From Streptomyces sp. KMM 9044 (GTDB lineage Bacteria > Actinomycetota > Actinomycetes > Streptomycetales > Streptomycetaceae): a stretch of DNA of 64,000 nucleotides. The stretch covers positions 3,472,001 to 3,536,000 of the forward strand of contig NZ_CP113910.1 of NCBI RefSeq assembly GCF_024701375.2, given 5' to 3'. The position numbers and the translations under genes are program-made. Positions within the stretch are counted from its first letter, which is position 1. Each line of letters begins with the position of its first letter. Shown here in pieces: positions 17,046 through 26,158 of this stretch. Below the pieces are notes generated by a model. That model was not told where the DNA came from. It was given only the letters and a program-made list of their open reading frames with translations, and ran no database searches.

Positions 17046-20000
17046 TCAGGCGGTCCGCCTCGGCGCAGCCCCTCGGGCGTGTGCGTCGGCCGGGGCGCCC
17101 TGCAGGCGGGCGAGCCGCGCGCGGACCTTCTCGGCATCCGGATGACCGAACTCCGCGAAGATCGCCAGGGCTTGGTGCCAGCTCGTCCGGGCGGCCTCCG
17201 GCTCCCCGGCGTCGAGATGGACGTCCCCGAGGTTGCCCAGCGTGTGGCCCTCGCCCCACCGGTTGCCGATGTCCCGGTGCGTCGCGAGTGCCTGACGGTA
17301 GTACTCGACGGACTCGTCGTAGCGGCCGAGCCGCTGGTGGACCGTGCCGAGGATGTCGAGGGCGATGCCCTCGACCCAGCGGTTGTCGCCGGCGCGCAGC
17401 ACCACCAGCGCCCGCTCCAGGCAGCCGAGGGCGTCGTCGTACCGGCCGAGCCGCTGGTAGGCGTCGCCCAGGTTGCACAGGGCGATGCCCTCTCCCCAGG
17501 CGCTGCCCTCGATGCGGTCGAGGGCCAGCCCCCTCCGGATGTACTCGACGGCCTTGCCGAGCCGGCCGACGTGCAGGTAGGCGTCACCCAGGTTGGCGAC
17601 CACCGTCGACCTTGCCTTCCTGTCCCCGAGTTCCTGGCACAGTTCCAGCGCCCGGTGCAGATGCACGATGGCCTCCTCGAGCCTGCCGGCGTTGCGCAGC
17701 GCGGCGGCCGTGTCGGACAGCCCCTGGGCCTCGCCCTGCCGGTCGCCGGCGGTGCGGGCGGCGATGAGACCCGCACGGGAGGTGTCGAGCCAGTCGTGCG
17801 TGTGGCTGCGGAGGTAGAAGAACCCCCACAGGACGGCGGGCAGCCGCCACGCGATGCCAGGTTTCCCGGCCTGGTCGGCCTGGTGCACCGCAACGACCAG
17901 GTTGGGCCGTTCGGTCTCGCACCAGTCGAGCGCCTGCTCGTGCGTCGTGAACTCCAGCGGCCGGCACCCCTCGGGCAGCGGTTCCAGGGGAATACGGCGG
18001 CGGTTCGGGGTGATGTGCGGGTAGGCCGCGTCGGCGGTGTGCAGGTACCAGGAGAGCAGTCGCTCGACGGCGAGGTCCCGCTCCTTTCGTGTCTCCTCGG
18101 CACGCACCCGTTCTGCGGCGTACACGCGCAGCAGGTCGTGCAGGGTGTAGCGGCCCGGGAAGTGCTCGGTGAGCAGGTGGGCGCGGGTCAGCTCGGCGAG
18201 GATTCCGCGGGCCTCGCGCGGGGCGAGCCCGGCGAGAGCGGCCACCGCGGGCGCGGAGATGTCCGGCCCGGTGTGCAGGCCCAGCAACCGGAACAGGAAT
18301 GCCGCCGGGGCGGACAGCGCCTTGTAGGACCAGGAGAAGACGGCCCGCACGTCGGTGGTGATGTCGTCGCCGCCGGCGAAGGCGTCCAGGCTGCCGTGGC
18401 TGTCGTTCACCTCGTCGGCGAGGGCGCTGAGCGGGAAGGCCGGGTGGGCGCAGGCGTGGGCGGCGACGATGGCGAGCGCCAGCGGCAGCCGGCCGCACCG
18501 CGCGATGATCTCGTCCGCCGCCTTCGGTTCCGCGGCCAGCCGGTCGGCGCCCAGGCGCCTGGCCAGCAGGTCGTGTGCCTCGGCGAAGGACATCTGGTCC
18601 AGCGTCAGGGGGTGCGCCCCTTCGCCGGCGACCAGACCGGTGAGCCGGTTGCGGCTGGTGACGATGACCAGACAGCCCGGAGAGCCGGGCAGCAGAGGGC
18701 GGACCTGCTCGGTGTCGCGGGCGTTGTCGAGGAGGATCAGCACCCTGCGCTGCGCGAGCAGGCTGCGGTACAACGCCACCTGCGCGTCGAGACCGGCGGG
18801 TATCCGCATCGGGGGAACGCCGAGCGCGTCGAGGAAGATGCGTACAGCCTCGTCCGGCGTCACCACCGAGCCGGTCGGGGCGAAGCCGCGCAGGTTGATG
18901 TAGAGCTGGCCGCCGGGGAAGCGGTCGGCGACCCGGTGGGCCCAGTGCACGGCCAGGGTGGACTTGCCGATCCCGCCCATGCCGCCGATCGCGCTGATCA
19001 CGACGGTCGGCGGAGGGCTGCCGTCCTCGGGCAACAGAGCGGTGGTCCGCTCGAGTTCGGTGTGCCGTCCGACGAAGGTCGGCAGATCGGCGGGCAGTTG
19101 CGCCGGGCGGGCGGTTCCCTCCGGGGAGTCGGGCGGGTCGGGGCGACCGGCCGCGTCCGTCTGCCGGCCGGCCGGGCCGTCCGCCGTGCCATCGGTCACT
19201 CTCCCGTCCGCCGGTGCGACGACGGACGGCTCGGACACCACCGGTGCCACGGACGGCCGGAGTTGTCTGAGCGGGGACGCGGGCCGGAGCGGAGCGGGCG
19301 CCGGAGCGGGCATCAGGGCCGGGTCGACCGCCAGGATGCGGTCGTGCAGGTCCCGGAGCGAGGCACCGGGCTCGATGCCCAGCTCCCTGACCAGGGCACG
19401 GCGGGTCCCGCGGTACGCCGTCAGGGCCTCGGCCTGCCGTCCGGACCGGTACAGCGCCAGCATGAGCAGCCGGCACAGCTGCTCCCGCAGGGGGTGCCTG
19501 CCGGTGAGCGACATCAGCTCGGCGATCACCTCGTGATGGCGTCCGAGCTCGATGTCGACGTCCAGCCGCGCCTCCAGCGCGGTCAGCCACTCCTCGTCCA
19601 GCCAGGAGCGCACCGTCTCGGCCAGCGGGCCGGGCAGTCCGGCCAGCGCGGCTCCCTGCCATCCGCCGAGCGCGGCGTGCAGCAGTTCCGCGGCGCCGGA
19701 CACGTCACCCGCGGCGCGCGCCTTCTTCGCCCGGGTGACCCGGTGCTGGAACACGGCGAGGTCCAGGGCGTCCTCCGGGATCCACACCACGTACCCGTCC
19801 CCGACGGAGACGACCACCCGGGGCTGCCCGGCCGGGTCACGGTCGGGCTCCAGCACCTTGCGCAGACGCGACACGTAGGTCCGCAGGACGGACACAGCAG
19901 CCGCGGGCGGCTCCTCCCCCCAGACGGCGTCGAGGAGTTCACCGAGCGGCACGGGGCGTCCACGCCGTAACAGCAACGCCGCCAGCACAACCCTCTGTTG

Positions 20001-20090
20001 CGGCGAGCCGAGGTCCAGTTCCCGTGCCCCGCGCCATGCCCGTACCGGACCCAGCACAGCGAAACGAACGGAATTCACGTAGTGGTCCAC
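17046..20090 (-). CDS. AfsR/SARP-family transcriptional regulator with NB-ARC and TPR domains
   Basis: 1014 residues from GTG 20090. Order: OmpR-type winged-helix DNA-binding domain (about 1-95, LGSPQQRVVLAALLLRRG), bacterial transcriptional activation domain (about 100-250), low-complexity linker (about 255-325), NB-ARC ATPase with P-loop GMGGIGKST near 370 and LVIVTSRNRL, then TPRs (about 650-1000) with repeated GDAYLHVGRL/GDAYQRLGRY units. This is the full AfsR layout, longer than pathway SARPs. Such proteins activate secondary-metabolite genes, with ATP and often phosphorylation as inputs. It has no biosynthetic cluster beside it here, so its targets lie elsewhere or are the flanking genes. 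Confidence 0.93.
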   Translation of the reverse strand: MDHYVNSVRFAVLGPVRAWRGARELDLGSPQQRVVLAALLLRRGRPVPLGELLDAVWGEEPPAAAVSVLRTYVSRLRKVLEPDRDPAGQPRVVVSVGDGYVVWIPEDALDLAVFQHRVTRAKKARAAGDVSGAAELLHAALGGWQGAALAGLPGPLAETVRSWLDEEWLTALEARLDVDIELGRHHEVIAELMSLTGRHPLREQLCRLLMLALYRSGRQAEALTAYRGTRRALVRELGIEPGASLRDLHDRILAVDPALMPAPAPAPLRPASPLRQLRPSVAPVVSEPSVVAPADGRVTDGTADGPAGRQTDAAGRPDPPDSPEGTARPAQLPADLPTFVGRHTELERTTALLPEDGSPPPTVVISAIGGMGGIGKSTLAVHWAHRVADRFPGGQLYINLRGFAPTGSVVTPDEAVRIFLDALGVPPMRIPAGLDAQVALYRSLLAQRRVLILLDNARDTEQVRPLLPGSPGCLVIVTSRNRLTGLVAGEGAHPLTLDQMSFAEAHDLLARRLGADRLAAEPKAADEIIARCGRLPLALAIVAAHACAHPAFPLSALADEVNDSHGSLDAFAGGDDITTDVRAVFSWSYKALSAPAAFLFRLLGLHTGPDISAPAVAALAGLAPREARGILAELTRAHLLTEHFPGRYTLHDLLRVYAAERVRAEETRKERDLAVERLLSWYLHTADAAYPHITPNRRRIPLEPLPEGCRPLEFTTHEQALDWCETERPNLVVAVHQADQAGKPGIAWRLPAVLWGFFYLRSHTHDWLDTSRAGLIAARTAGDRQGEAQGLSDTAAALRNAGRLEEAIVHLHRALELCQELGDRKARSTVVANLGDAYLHVGRLGKAVEYIRRGLALDRIEGSAWGEGIALCNLGDAYQRLGRYDDALGCLERALVVLRAGDNRWVEGIALDILGTVHQRLGRYDESVEYYRQALATHRDIGNRWGEGHTLGNLGDVHLDAGEPEAARTSWHQALAIFAEFGHPDAEKVRARLARLQGAPADAHARGAAPRRTA

Positions 20091-20296
20091 CCTCGGACTC
20101 TAATGGGACGTGATGTCGTCACCGTCACGCGGATAGAACATGCCATTCCGTCCGGCGTCGTCGTTGATTTCTCTGTTGTCCCGCTTGCCACCCGGGAGTT
20201 GAACCATTTTCATCCGGCGTCCGTTGCGGTACGCGGGTCACGCCGATAGGGACTCCGACCGTGCCGCACGGCCGGGAACGGCAGAGAGGAACGCTT

Positions 20297-21886
20297 ATGA
20301 GCCGAGGTGCAGGAGAAGGAGCAGACGAGCCGGTCACCGGAGGCGAACACACCGTGTCCGGTGACCCGCCCGAGCCGTCCCCGCACTTCACGGTGGTCAT
20401 CTCCGGTGACGGTTCCGCCGCCATCAACGGTGAGCCCGTGCCGGTGGCGGAGGGGGAGACGGTCGACGCCGCGATCCTCGACACCCTGCACGGACACGCA
20501 CGCGACCGGGACATCACCGTCACGGCGGCGATCTCCGACCCCGCCGCGGGGTACGTGGCATTCGTCGAGGTCTCCCCCGACGGCTCGAGTTCGCTGCTGG
20601 AACAGCAGCAGGAGCCGGAGGCACCGGCGCCTCCACCAGCACCAGCACCGTCCCTCGTGAAGGGGGACGCCGTCGACAAGACCGACGACGGGCCCGTCGG
20701 TGACACCGGTACCGCGGTCGCTCCGGGCATCGATGCCGACGACGACCTCGACGAGGCGACGTACGCGCTTCCCGGTCCCGAGGGGCCGCCGCCCCCGCCT
20801 CGGTCCGGTGGCCCGGTGCCGGGAGCGGGATCGGAGTCGGAGTCCGGGGCCGGTTCGGGTCTGGGGATGGGCTGGGATACGGAATCCCGGTCGGAACCCC
20901 GGTCGGAACCCCGGTCGGAATCCCGGTCGGAGTCGGCCGCCCGCCCCGTACCGCCGCCGAAGCCCGCCCGCAGAACCGCCTCCCGGCAGTCGGACGACGA
21001 GTTCGAGGGCCCCGGACTGCTCAGCAGGCCGCTGGTCGTCGGGCCGGTGGCACTCGGTGTGGCCGCGCTGGTCGTCATACCGCTGGTGATTCTGGGCAGC
21101 GGCGGATCGGACGGCGGCGGGAACCGGGAAGAGGCCGCCGCCCGTGCGGGCACCTCTTCGGCCGAGGCGTCACCGAGCCCGAAGACGTCCCCGCGGCCGA
21201 TCCCGCCCCCGCCCAGTTCGACGTCCGCCTCACCGTCGGCCAAGCCGAAGGAGAAGGAAAAGGAAAAGGAAAAGGAGAAGGAGAAGAACGGGCCGAAGCC
21301 GACGTACGCCCCGAAGGCGAAGAGCGGTGCGAGCGTCACCGTCACCGTGACCGCGACGCCTCCGCAGGACACCACCACCGTCACGGCGAAGCCTCCGCAG
21401 GACACCGCCGCCAGCGCCGTGAAACGGCTCGCCGAGAGCGACCCGTCCGGGCGTCACATCTGCTACCGCGCGTACGTCGCCGATCGGGGCTGGCAGAAGC
21501 CGGTGTGCGACGGCACCATCGCGGGGACGTCGGGCCAGAACAAGCCGATCAAGGCCCTGAACATCGCGGTGCACGGCGTCGACGGCTCGGCCGCCAACGC
21601 GTTCCGGCAGGTGCCGAAGCCGGTCGACGGCCGGGGCGAGTGGCAGCCGAGCTGGACGGCCGTCACCGGCAACGGCAAGAACATCTACATCGGCAGCTCG
21701 AAACAGGACGCCCCGAACATGCTGGGCTTCGCCATCAACGTCGGCAGCGGCCAGGTCTGCCACACCGTCCGTCTGCGCCAGAGCGACTGGGGGCAGCGGA
21801 CATGCGGCAAGGCCCGCCCCGACTACACCTTCGGCGGCACCCTCGACAACGACGTCTGGCTGGAGGCCGTGACGTTCACGGTGTGA
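20297..21886 (+). CDS. membrane-anchored ChW-repeat (hydrophobic W) protein
   Basis: 529 residues from ATG 20297, with GAGAGGA six bases upstream. The cytoplasmic N-terminus contains micro-repeats (RSEPRSEPRSESRSES). One membrane helix is at about 242-266. A Ser/Pro- and KEKEKEK-rich stalk follows, then a C-terminal domain (about 388-529) with the ChW pattern: YRAYVADRGWQKPVCDG, AGTSGQNKPIKALNI, and a second round ending TFGGTLDNDVWLEAVTF. ChW repeats are known from surface proteins of clostridia and actinobacteria; a ligand- or surface-binding role is inferred. It is divergent from the AfsR-type gene with about 200 bp between them. Confidence 0.82.
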   Translation: MSRGAGEGADEPVTGGEHTVSGDPPEPSPHFTVVISGDGSAAINGEPVPVAEGETVDAAILDTLHGHARDRDITVTAAISDPAAGYVAFVEVSPDGSSSLLEQQQEPEAPAPPPAPAPSLVKGDAVDKTDDGPVGDTGTAVAPGIDADDDLDEATYALPGPEGPPPPPRSGGPVPGAGSESESGAGSGLGMGWDTESRSEPRSEPRSESRSESAARPVPPPKPARRTASRQSDDEFEGPGLLSRPLVVGPVALGVAALVVIPLVILGSGGSDGGGNREEAAARAGTSSAEASPSPKTSPRPIPPPPSSTSASPSAKPKEKEKEKEKEKEKNGPKPTYAPKAKSGASVTVTVTATPPQDTTTVTAKPPQDTAASAVKRLAESDPSGRHICYRAYVADRGWQKPVCDGTIAGTSGQNKPIKALNIAVHGVDGSAANAFRQVPKPVDGRGEWQPSWTAVTGNGKNIYIGSSKQDAPNMLGFAINVGSGQVCHTVRLRQSDWGQRTCGKARPDYTFGGTLDNDVWLEAVTFTV

Positions 21887-22166
21887 GGCCCACGGTGGGA
21901 ACCGCCCGGTGCGAGGTGCCAAAGGATCCGGTTCAGGTCCGCCGGCGCCGCTGCCGGGTGGACGGGGGTGCCGGCGTCGTCGGGTTCGGCGACGTGCCAG
22001 GCGCCCGCTCGTGCGCGGTGCGGCAGTCTTCCGGCCTGCCGCACCGCCCACCCCTCACTCACCCCGGGGGTTCCCGCGTCGTGGTTCCGGTGTGCGGTGG
22101 CTTTCGTGGCGTGGAGGGTGGCACGCTCAGAGGCAGCGGACAGCCATGCCGGGAAGGGGCAAGCAC

Positions 22167-22469
22167 ATGATCATTTTCGGCACCAAGGGGCATCTCCACC
22201 AGCTCGCGATACTCACGCTGGTGTGCGTCCAGTGCAGGAATCCCTCCGCGCACACACTCAGGAAGCGGGTCACGAGGTTCACGCTGTTCTTCGTGCCGCT
22301 GTTCCCGGTCTCGACGAAATACCTGACGCAGTGCACCTTCTGCGGCGCCGAGTCGAAGGTGTCCGCCGAGCAGGCCGAGCAGCTGCAGGCGCAGGACGCG
22401 GGCGGCCCCGGCAGCGGCCGGCCGTACGGACAGCCGCCCCAGCAGCCCCAGCAGCCGTACCAGCGGTAG
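22167..22469 (+). CDS. zinc-ribbon membrane-associated small protein
   Basis: 100 residues starting MIIFGTKGHLHQLAIL. It has two CxxC pairs (CVQC and CTFC) separated by a hydrophobic stretch (VTRFTLFFVPLFPVSTKYL), which is the zinc-ribbon family seen throughout Streptomyces. The C-terminus is Gln/Pro-rich. GAAGGGG at 22153-22159 fits ATG 22167 better than the in-frame ATG at 22146. The role is unknown; structural zinc binding is expected from the cysteines. Confidence 0.85.
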   Translation: MIIFGTKGHLHQLAILTLVCVQCRNPSAHTLRKRVTRFTLFFVPLFPVSTKYLTQCTFCGAESKVSAEQAEQLQAQDAGGPGSGRPYGQPPQQPQQPYQR

Positions 22470-22665
22470 AACCGCGGGGTGGGCACCCTGCTCCGGCATC
22501 CGGCTCCCCCTCGGTCGCGCTGCCTGTACACGGGGCGCCCCACCCGGCCGCCACGGACGTCACCCGGCACTCCCTCTATGCTCCACGCGGTTGTTCCCTG
22601 TGCGCAGGTGCAGACAGGTGTACGCACGCGACAGGTCAAGTGGCAGGTAAGGAGCGGATGCCTCG

Positions 22666-23535
22666 ATGGTGTTCAAGCGGCTGCTCGGTCCGCCGGGTCC
22701 GGGCGGGCCCACGGTCGACACGGTTCTGGAACCGGGGCCCGTCCGGCCCGGTGGGACGCTCGCCGGGCAGGTGCGGCTGGTGGGCGGCGACACCGCGTTC
22801 GACATCGGGCAGGTGGCCCTTGAACTCGTGGCCCGGGTGGGGTGTGGGAGGGGCGGGAACGGGATTGCCGTGCCGTTCGAGCGCTTCGCCGTCGGGGGCG
22901 GGTTCCGGCTGGACGAGGGTGAGGCGCGCACCGTGCCGTTCGGGGTGACGCTGCCGTGGGAGACACCGGTCACCGAACTGGACGGGCGGGAACTGGGCGT
23001 CCGCCTCGGCGTGCGGACCGAGCTGGCGGTGGCCGGGCCGCCGGAACCGGACACCGACGCGGGCCCCGGCCCCGGTCCGCTGGGTGTCGGTCCGCTCGGT
23101 GTCGGTCCGCTGCCCGCCCAGGAGGCGATCATCGGCGCGTTCCGGCGGCTCGGGTACGGGCTGCGGTCCGCCGGTCTCGAGCACGGCCGCATCGGCGGCA
23201 CCGGGCAGCGGCTGCCCTTCCACCAGGAGATCGGGCTCACCCCGGCCCCGTCGTACGCGGACCGGGTGGAGGAGATCGAGCTGACCTTCCTCACCCACCC
23301 GGGCGGCATCGAGGTCGTCCTGGAGGCCGACAAGCGGGGCGGCGGGAACGCCGGCGGCGACGAGGACACCGGGCACGACGCGCTCAGCCGGTTCACCGTC
23401 GGCCACGACGACGCCCGCGACTGGGCCGCCGAGGTCGACGGCTGGGTGCGGGAACTGGTCGAGCACCGGGAGGCGTACGGCAGCGACAGCGCGTACGGGC
23501 ACGGGGGGCCGCGCTCCGGACCGGATATCGGCTGA
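22666..23535 (+). CDS. SpoOM (Spo0M) family protein
   Basis: 289 residues starting MVFKRLLGPPGPGGPTVDTVL, with the arrestin-like SpoOM pattern PGGTLAGQVRLVGGDTAFDIGQVALELVARV and the later EEIELTFLTHPGGIEVVLEADKR block. In Bacillus, Spo0M influences sporulation and division; in Streptomyces the role is unclear. AAGGAG lies about twelve bases before ATG 22666. A short in-frame duplication (PLGVGPLGVGPL) is visible at about residue 140. The protein is soluble and monocistronic between the zinc-ribbon gene and the convergent M56 gene. Confidence 0.9.
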   Translation: MVFKRLLGPPGPGGPTVDTVLEPGPVRPGGTLAGQVRLVGGDTAFDIGQVALELVARVGCGRGGNGIAVPFERFAVGGGFRLDEGEARTVPFGVTLPWETPVTELDGRELGVRLGVRTELAVAGPPEPDTDAGPGPGPLGVGPLGVGPLPAQEAIIGAFRRLGYGLRSAGLEHGRIGGTGQRLPFHQEIGLTPAPSYADRVEEIELTFLTHPGGIEVVLEADKRGGGNAGGDEDTGHDALSRFTVGHDDARDWAAEVDGWVRELVEHREAYGSDSAYGHGGPRSGPDIG

Positions 23536-23605
23536 AGGCCCGGCCCCACCGCGCCCGCACCACCCGCCGCACCCCGCACGCCCCGCACCAGCCGCCGTGC
23601 TCGCC

Positions 23606-24541
23606 CTACAGCGGCGTCGCCGTGCGCAGGATCCAGAACAGGGTCACCACCGCGTTGGCGGACGACATCGCCGACGCGGCCGTACCGGCGGCCGCTCCCC
23701 AGGCCGCCAGGCCCGCCGAGGTGAAGACCTCCGGCCAGGGCCCCGTGGCCGGAGGCGGGGCGAGCAGCGCCGCCACCCGGCGGGGGACCGGTCCCGGCGC
23801 CGCGAACGCGAGCAGGGGCGGGTCGCCGGCCCGGGAGGCGAGGGCCGCCTTGCCGATGGCGGTGGCGACCGTACGGCGGTCGCCGACCGTGCGGGCCGCC
23901 TCCTCGTCCGCCCAGCGCTCCGCCGCGTACGACACCGCCGTGGGCAGGGGCCACAGGAACGGGTTGGCGTGCGCGGCCAGCCGTGCGGCCAGGAGGAACC
24001 GGTGGTGGCGGGCGATGAGATGGGCGCGTTCGTGCGCGAACAGGGCGCGGCGTTCGGCGGGGGCCAGGTGGTCCAGGAGGGCGGTGGTGACCACGACCCG
24101 GTCGCGGCACGGCCCGGTGCCCGGGAGGGCGTACGCGTACGGGGTGTCGTCGGGCAGGACCGCCACCTCCGTGTCCGGCAGGCCGGCCAGGGCGCGGTGG
24201 GCGCGTCGGCGGGTGCGGACGTGCCGCCACAGGGTCCGGGAGCAGGCCAGCAGCACCGCGCACAGGGCCGGGATGGCGGCCTTCCCCACGACCTCGTCGT
24301 ACGGGACCGCCTCCCGCGCCTCCGGGTCCGACCAGCCGTCCGGCAGCGGGTTGCCGGGCAGGGTCGCGGTGCCGACCACCATCACCAGGCACAGGCACAC
24401 CGTGCTGCACACCGCCATCACCGCGGCGACCCAGGTCAGCATCCGCGTCGCGGTCCGCGGGTGCAGATGCTGTGCGGCGAGCCGGGCGATCGGCCACGCC
24501 GTCAACGGCAGGACGAGCGGCAGGAAGACGAACACCCCCAT
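23606..24541 (-). CDS. M56-family (BlaR1-like) membrane metallopeptidase
   Basis: 311 residues. Several membrane helices flank a cytoplasmic zinc-protease loop with the HExxH motif in LFAHERAHLIARHH (about residue 170) and the downstream ERWADEEA metal-ligand region. It lacks a C-terminal penicillin-binding sensor, so it is the short M56 form rather than a full BlaR1. The BlaI-type repressor gene ends only six bases before its ATG. The expected mechanism is that the protease clears or inactivates the repressor on an unknown signal; this is inferred from BlaR/BlaI precedents. Confidence 0.9.
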   Translation of the reverse strand: MGVFVFLPLVLPLTAWPIARLAAQHLHPRTATRMLTWVAAVMAVCSTVCLCLVMVVGTATLPGNPLPDGWSDPEAREAVPYDEVVGKAAIPALCAVLLACSRTLWRHVRTRRRAHRALAGLPDTEVAVLPDDTPYAYALPGTGPCRDRVVVTTALLDHLAPAERRALFAHERAHLIARHHRFLLAARLAAHANPFLWPLPTAVSYAAERWADEEAARTVGDRRTVATAIGKAALASRAGDPPLLAFAAPGPVPRRVAALLAPPPATGPWPEVFTSAGLAAWGAAAGTAASAMSSANAVVTLFWILRTATPL

Positions 24542-24547
24542 GAGGCT

Positions 24548-24937
24548 TCAGTCTTCCCCGTCGCTCCGGGGCTGACCCAGCAGTTCCCTCAGGAGTCGTT
24601 CGTCGTCGGGGCCGAGGCCGGTGACGAAGCTGGCCAGGACCGCCTCCCGGTCGCTCTCGGCATCCAGCACCCTGCGCATCCGGTGGGCGGCGAGGCCGGC
24701 GTGGTCGGAGGCAGAGGTCCAGGCGAAGGAGCGGCCCGCGCGTTCACGGGTGACCGCGCCCTTCGCGAGCAGCCTGGTGAGGATCGTGACGACCGTCGTA
24801 TAGGCGAGGTCCTCGCCCAGGCGCTCCTGCACCCAGCCCGCCGTCACCGGACCGTCCGCCTCGCGCAGCGCCGACAGCACCAGTGCCTCCAACTCGCCCT
24901 GTCCCCGCCGCCGGTGACGCCGACTGTGTTCGACCAC
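24548..24937 (-). CDS. BlaI/MecI/CopY-family repressor
   Basis: 129 residues from GTG 24937 with GGAAGGGAG upstream. The winged-helix domain has the family signature LEALVLSALREADGPVTAGWVQERL, then YTTVVTILTRLLAKGAVTRERAGRSFAW. The C-terminal half is the dimerisation region. BlaI-type proteins bind dyads of TACA/TGTA form as dimers; such a dyad lies 73 bp upstream at 25010-25025. It is co-directional with and nearly abuts the M56 protease gene. Likely autoregulated, and perhaps also controlling the divergent tatA. Confidence 0.93.
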   Translation of the reverse strand: MVEHSRRHRRRGQGELEALVLSALREADGPVTAGWVQERLGEDLAYTTVVTILTRLLAKGAVTRERAGRSFAWTSASDHAGLAAHRMRRVLDAESDREAVLASFVTGLGPDDERLLRELLGQPRSDGED

Positions 24938-25009
24938 GGCCTGTCTCCCTTCCGTCGACTTCCCGTTCCCCGGCGGTCATCGTAGAGACGAACGGACGCC
25001 GTCAAATTC

Positions 25010-25025
25010 TCTACATTGCTGTAGA
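25010..25025. promoter_or_regulatory. BlaI-type operator dyad
   Basis: The sequence TCTACATTGCTGTAGA has 6 bp arms (TCTACA/TGTAGA) and a 4-base spacer. It sits between the divergent blaI-like and tatA-like genes, in the only AT-rich patch there, and matches the general TACA-n4-TGTA form of BlaI/MecI operators. Binding is inferred. Confidence 0.75.
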
Positions 25026-25078
25026 TTCTACGGGCGGCATCCGGTAACGACTCACGAGAAGGACGGGCGGACCCCCAC

Positions 25079-25375
25079 ATGTTCGGACTGAGCGAACTCG
25101 CGATCATCCTCATCGTCGTCATAGCCGTGCTCGCGGCGAAAAAACTGCCCGACCTGGCCCGCTCGGCCGGCAAGTCCGCCCGCATCCTCAAGGCCGAGGC
25201 CCGCGCGGCCAAGGCGGAGGCACCGGAGGACGAGCGGCGGGCCCGGGCCCAGCAGTCCCAGCCCTCCCGGCAGCCGGACGCCCCTCGTGTCATCCCGGGC
25301 GAGACCGTCGTCACAGGGGAGACCGCCGCCCGGGACACGTCCGCCGACGGCAGCCCCATCCAGCAGCAGCGGTAG
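25079..25375 (+). CDS. tatA: TatA/E-type twin-arginine translocase subunit
   Basis: 98 residues. One N-terminal membrane helix (MFGLSELAIILIVVIAVLA) is followed by the hinge and amphipathic helix starting KKLPDLARSAGKSARILKAE, then a disordered charged tail. TatA oligomers form the pore that exports folded twin-arginine proteins. Streptomyces usually has a main tatA near tatC elsewhere, so this is probably a paralogue. It is divergent from the BlaI/M56 pair and the operator at 25010-25025 lies in its promoter region, raising the possibility that it is in that regulon. Confidence 0.9.
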   Translation: MFGLSELAIILIVVIAVLAAKKLPDLARSAGKSARILKAEARAAKAEAPEDERRARAQQSQPSRQPDAPRVIPGETVVTGETAARDTSADGSPIQQQR

Positions 25376-25396
25376 CAGTGACGTAGGCGAGCCCGC

Positions 25397-26158
25397 TCAG
25401 CCGTTCCAGACGTCGTCGTACGGGTCCCTCGGGGTGGGGACCGGCTTCGCGGACGTGACCTCGAAGTAGGGGACGGGTCCGTCGTTGACCGGGTCCTTCG
25501 TCCGGCGCGGGCTGTAGGTGCCGCTGACCTCCAGCCAGGCGTCCGGCTGCAGGACCGGGGGGACCTCGCCGGTCAGGGCGATCTTCACCGGCTGACCGTC
25601 CGCGGCACAGCAGTTGAGGGACATCCGGACCAGTTGGGGAGCACCGGACGGGTCCAGTGCGACGAAGCCGGTGATCTCGATGGGCCGGTCGCCCAGGCCA
25701 CGTCCGTCGTCGTAGACCGCGCGGGCCGCGTACTCCCCCACCCCCAGGCGCAGCGTGCCCCCGGCGGGAAGTTCCGGGAAGCCGAACGGCTTCTGCAGGG
25801 CCGTACCCGTGTGGGTGGCGCTGTACGAGCCGAGGGCCGGCGGGGCCACCAGGATCAGGGCGAGGACGGGAAGGGCGAGGAGCCAGGAGACACGGGGCTC
25901 GCAATGCCCCTGACGGTCGTCGGAGTCGCCGTCGCGCCTCCCGCGGGACCCACGCCACTCGTACCAGACCGTCGCCACCGCCGTCACGACGAGCACGGCA
26001 CCGCACAGCAGGAGCAGCGGGCGCAGGCCCGCCTTCACATAGCGCAGGTGGAGGTCGGTCAGCCCGGCGTGCAGCACGGTCGTGCCCAGGAGGAACAGCA
26101 GGGCAGCCTGCGCCTGCCGGTTGAGGCTCGGGTTCGAGTGGCGACGCAACCGGTTCAC
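25397..26158 (-). CDS. TIGR03943-family membrane protein
   Basis: 253 residues from GTG 26158, which overlaps the permease stop (GTGA). There are two N-terminal helices (about 15-60), a third near 90-115, and an extracytoplasmic C-terminal domain with the block 'QLVRMSLNCCAADGQPVKI' and 'LEVSGTY'. This matches the TIGR03943 family, which is regularly paired with UPF0718/DUF318 permeases, as here. The paired cysteines suggest metal handling; substrate unknown. Confidence 0.88.
   Translation of the reverse strand: MNRLRRHSNPSLNRQAQAALLFLLGTTVLHAGLTDLHLRYVKAGLRPLLLLCGAVLVVTAVATVWYEWRGSRGRRDGDSDDRQGHCEPRVSWLLALPVLALILVAPPALGSYSATHTGTALQKPFGFPELPAGGTLRLGVGEYAARAVYDDGRGLGDRPIEITGFVALDPSGAPQLVRMSLNCCAADGQPVKIALTGEVPPVLQPDAWLEVSGTYSPRRTKDPVNDGPVPYFEVTSAKPVPTPRDPYDDVWNG

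Noticed and set aside
17046..20090. Naming the large regulator afsR itself
   Set aside because: Domain order matches AfsR, but the afsK/afsS neighbourhood of the true gene is absent, so it is called only AfsR-type.
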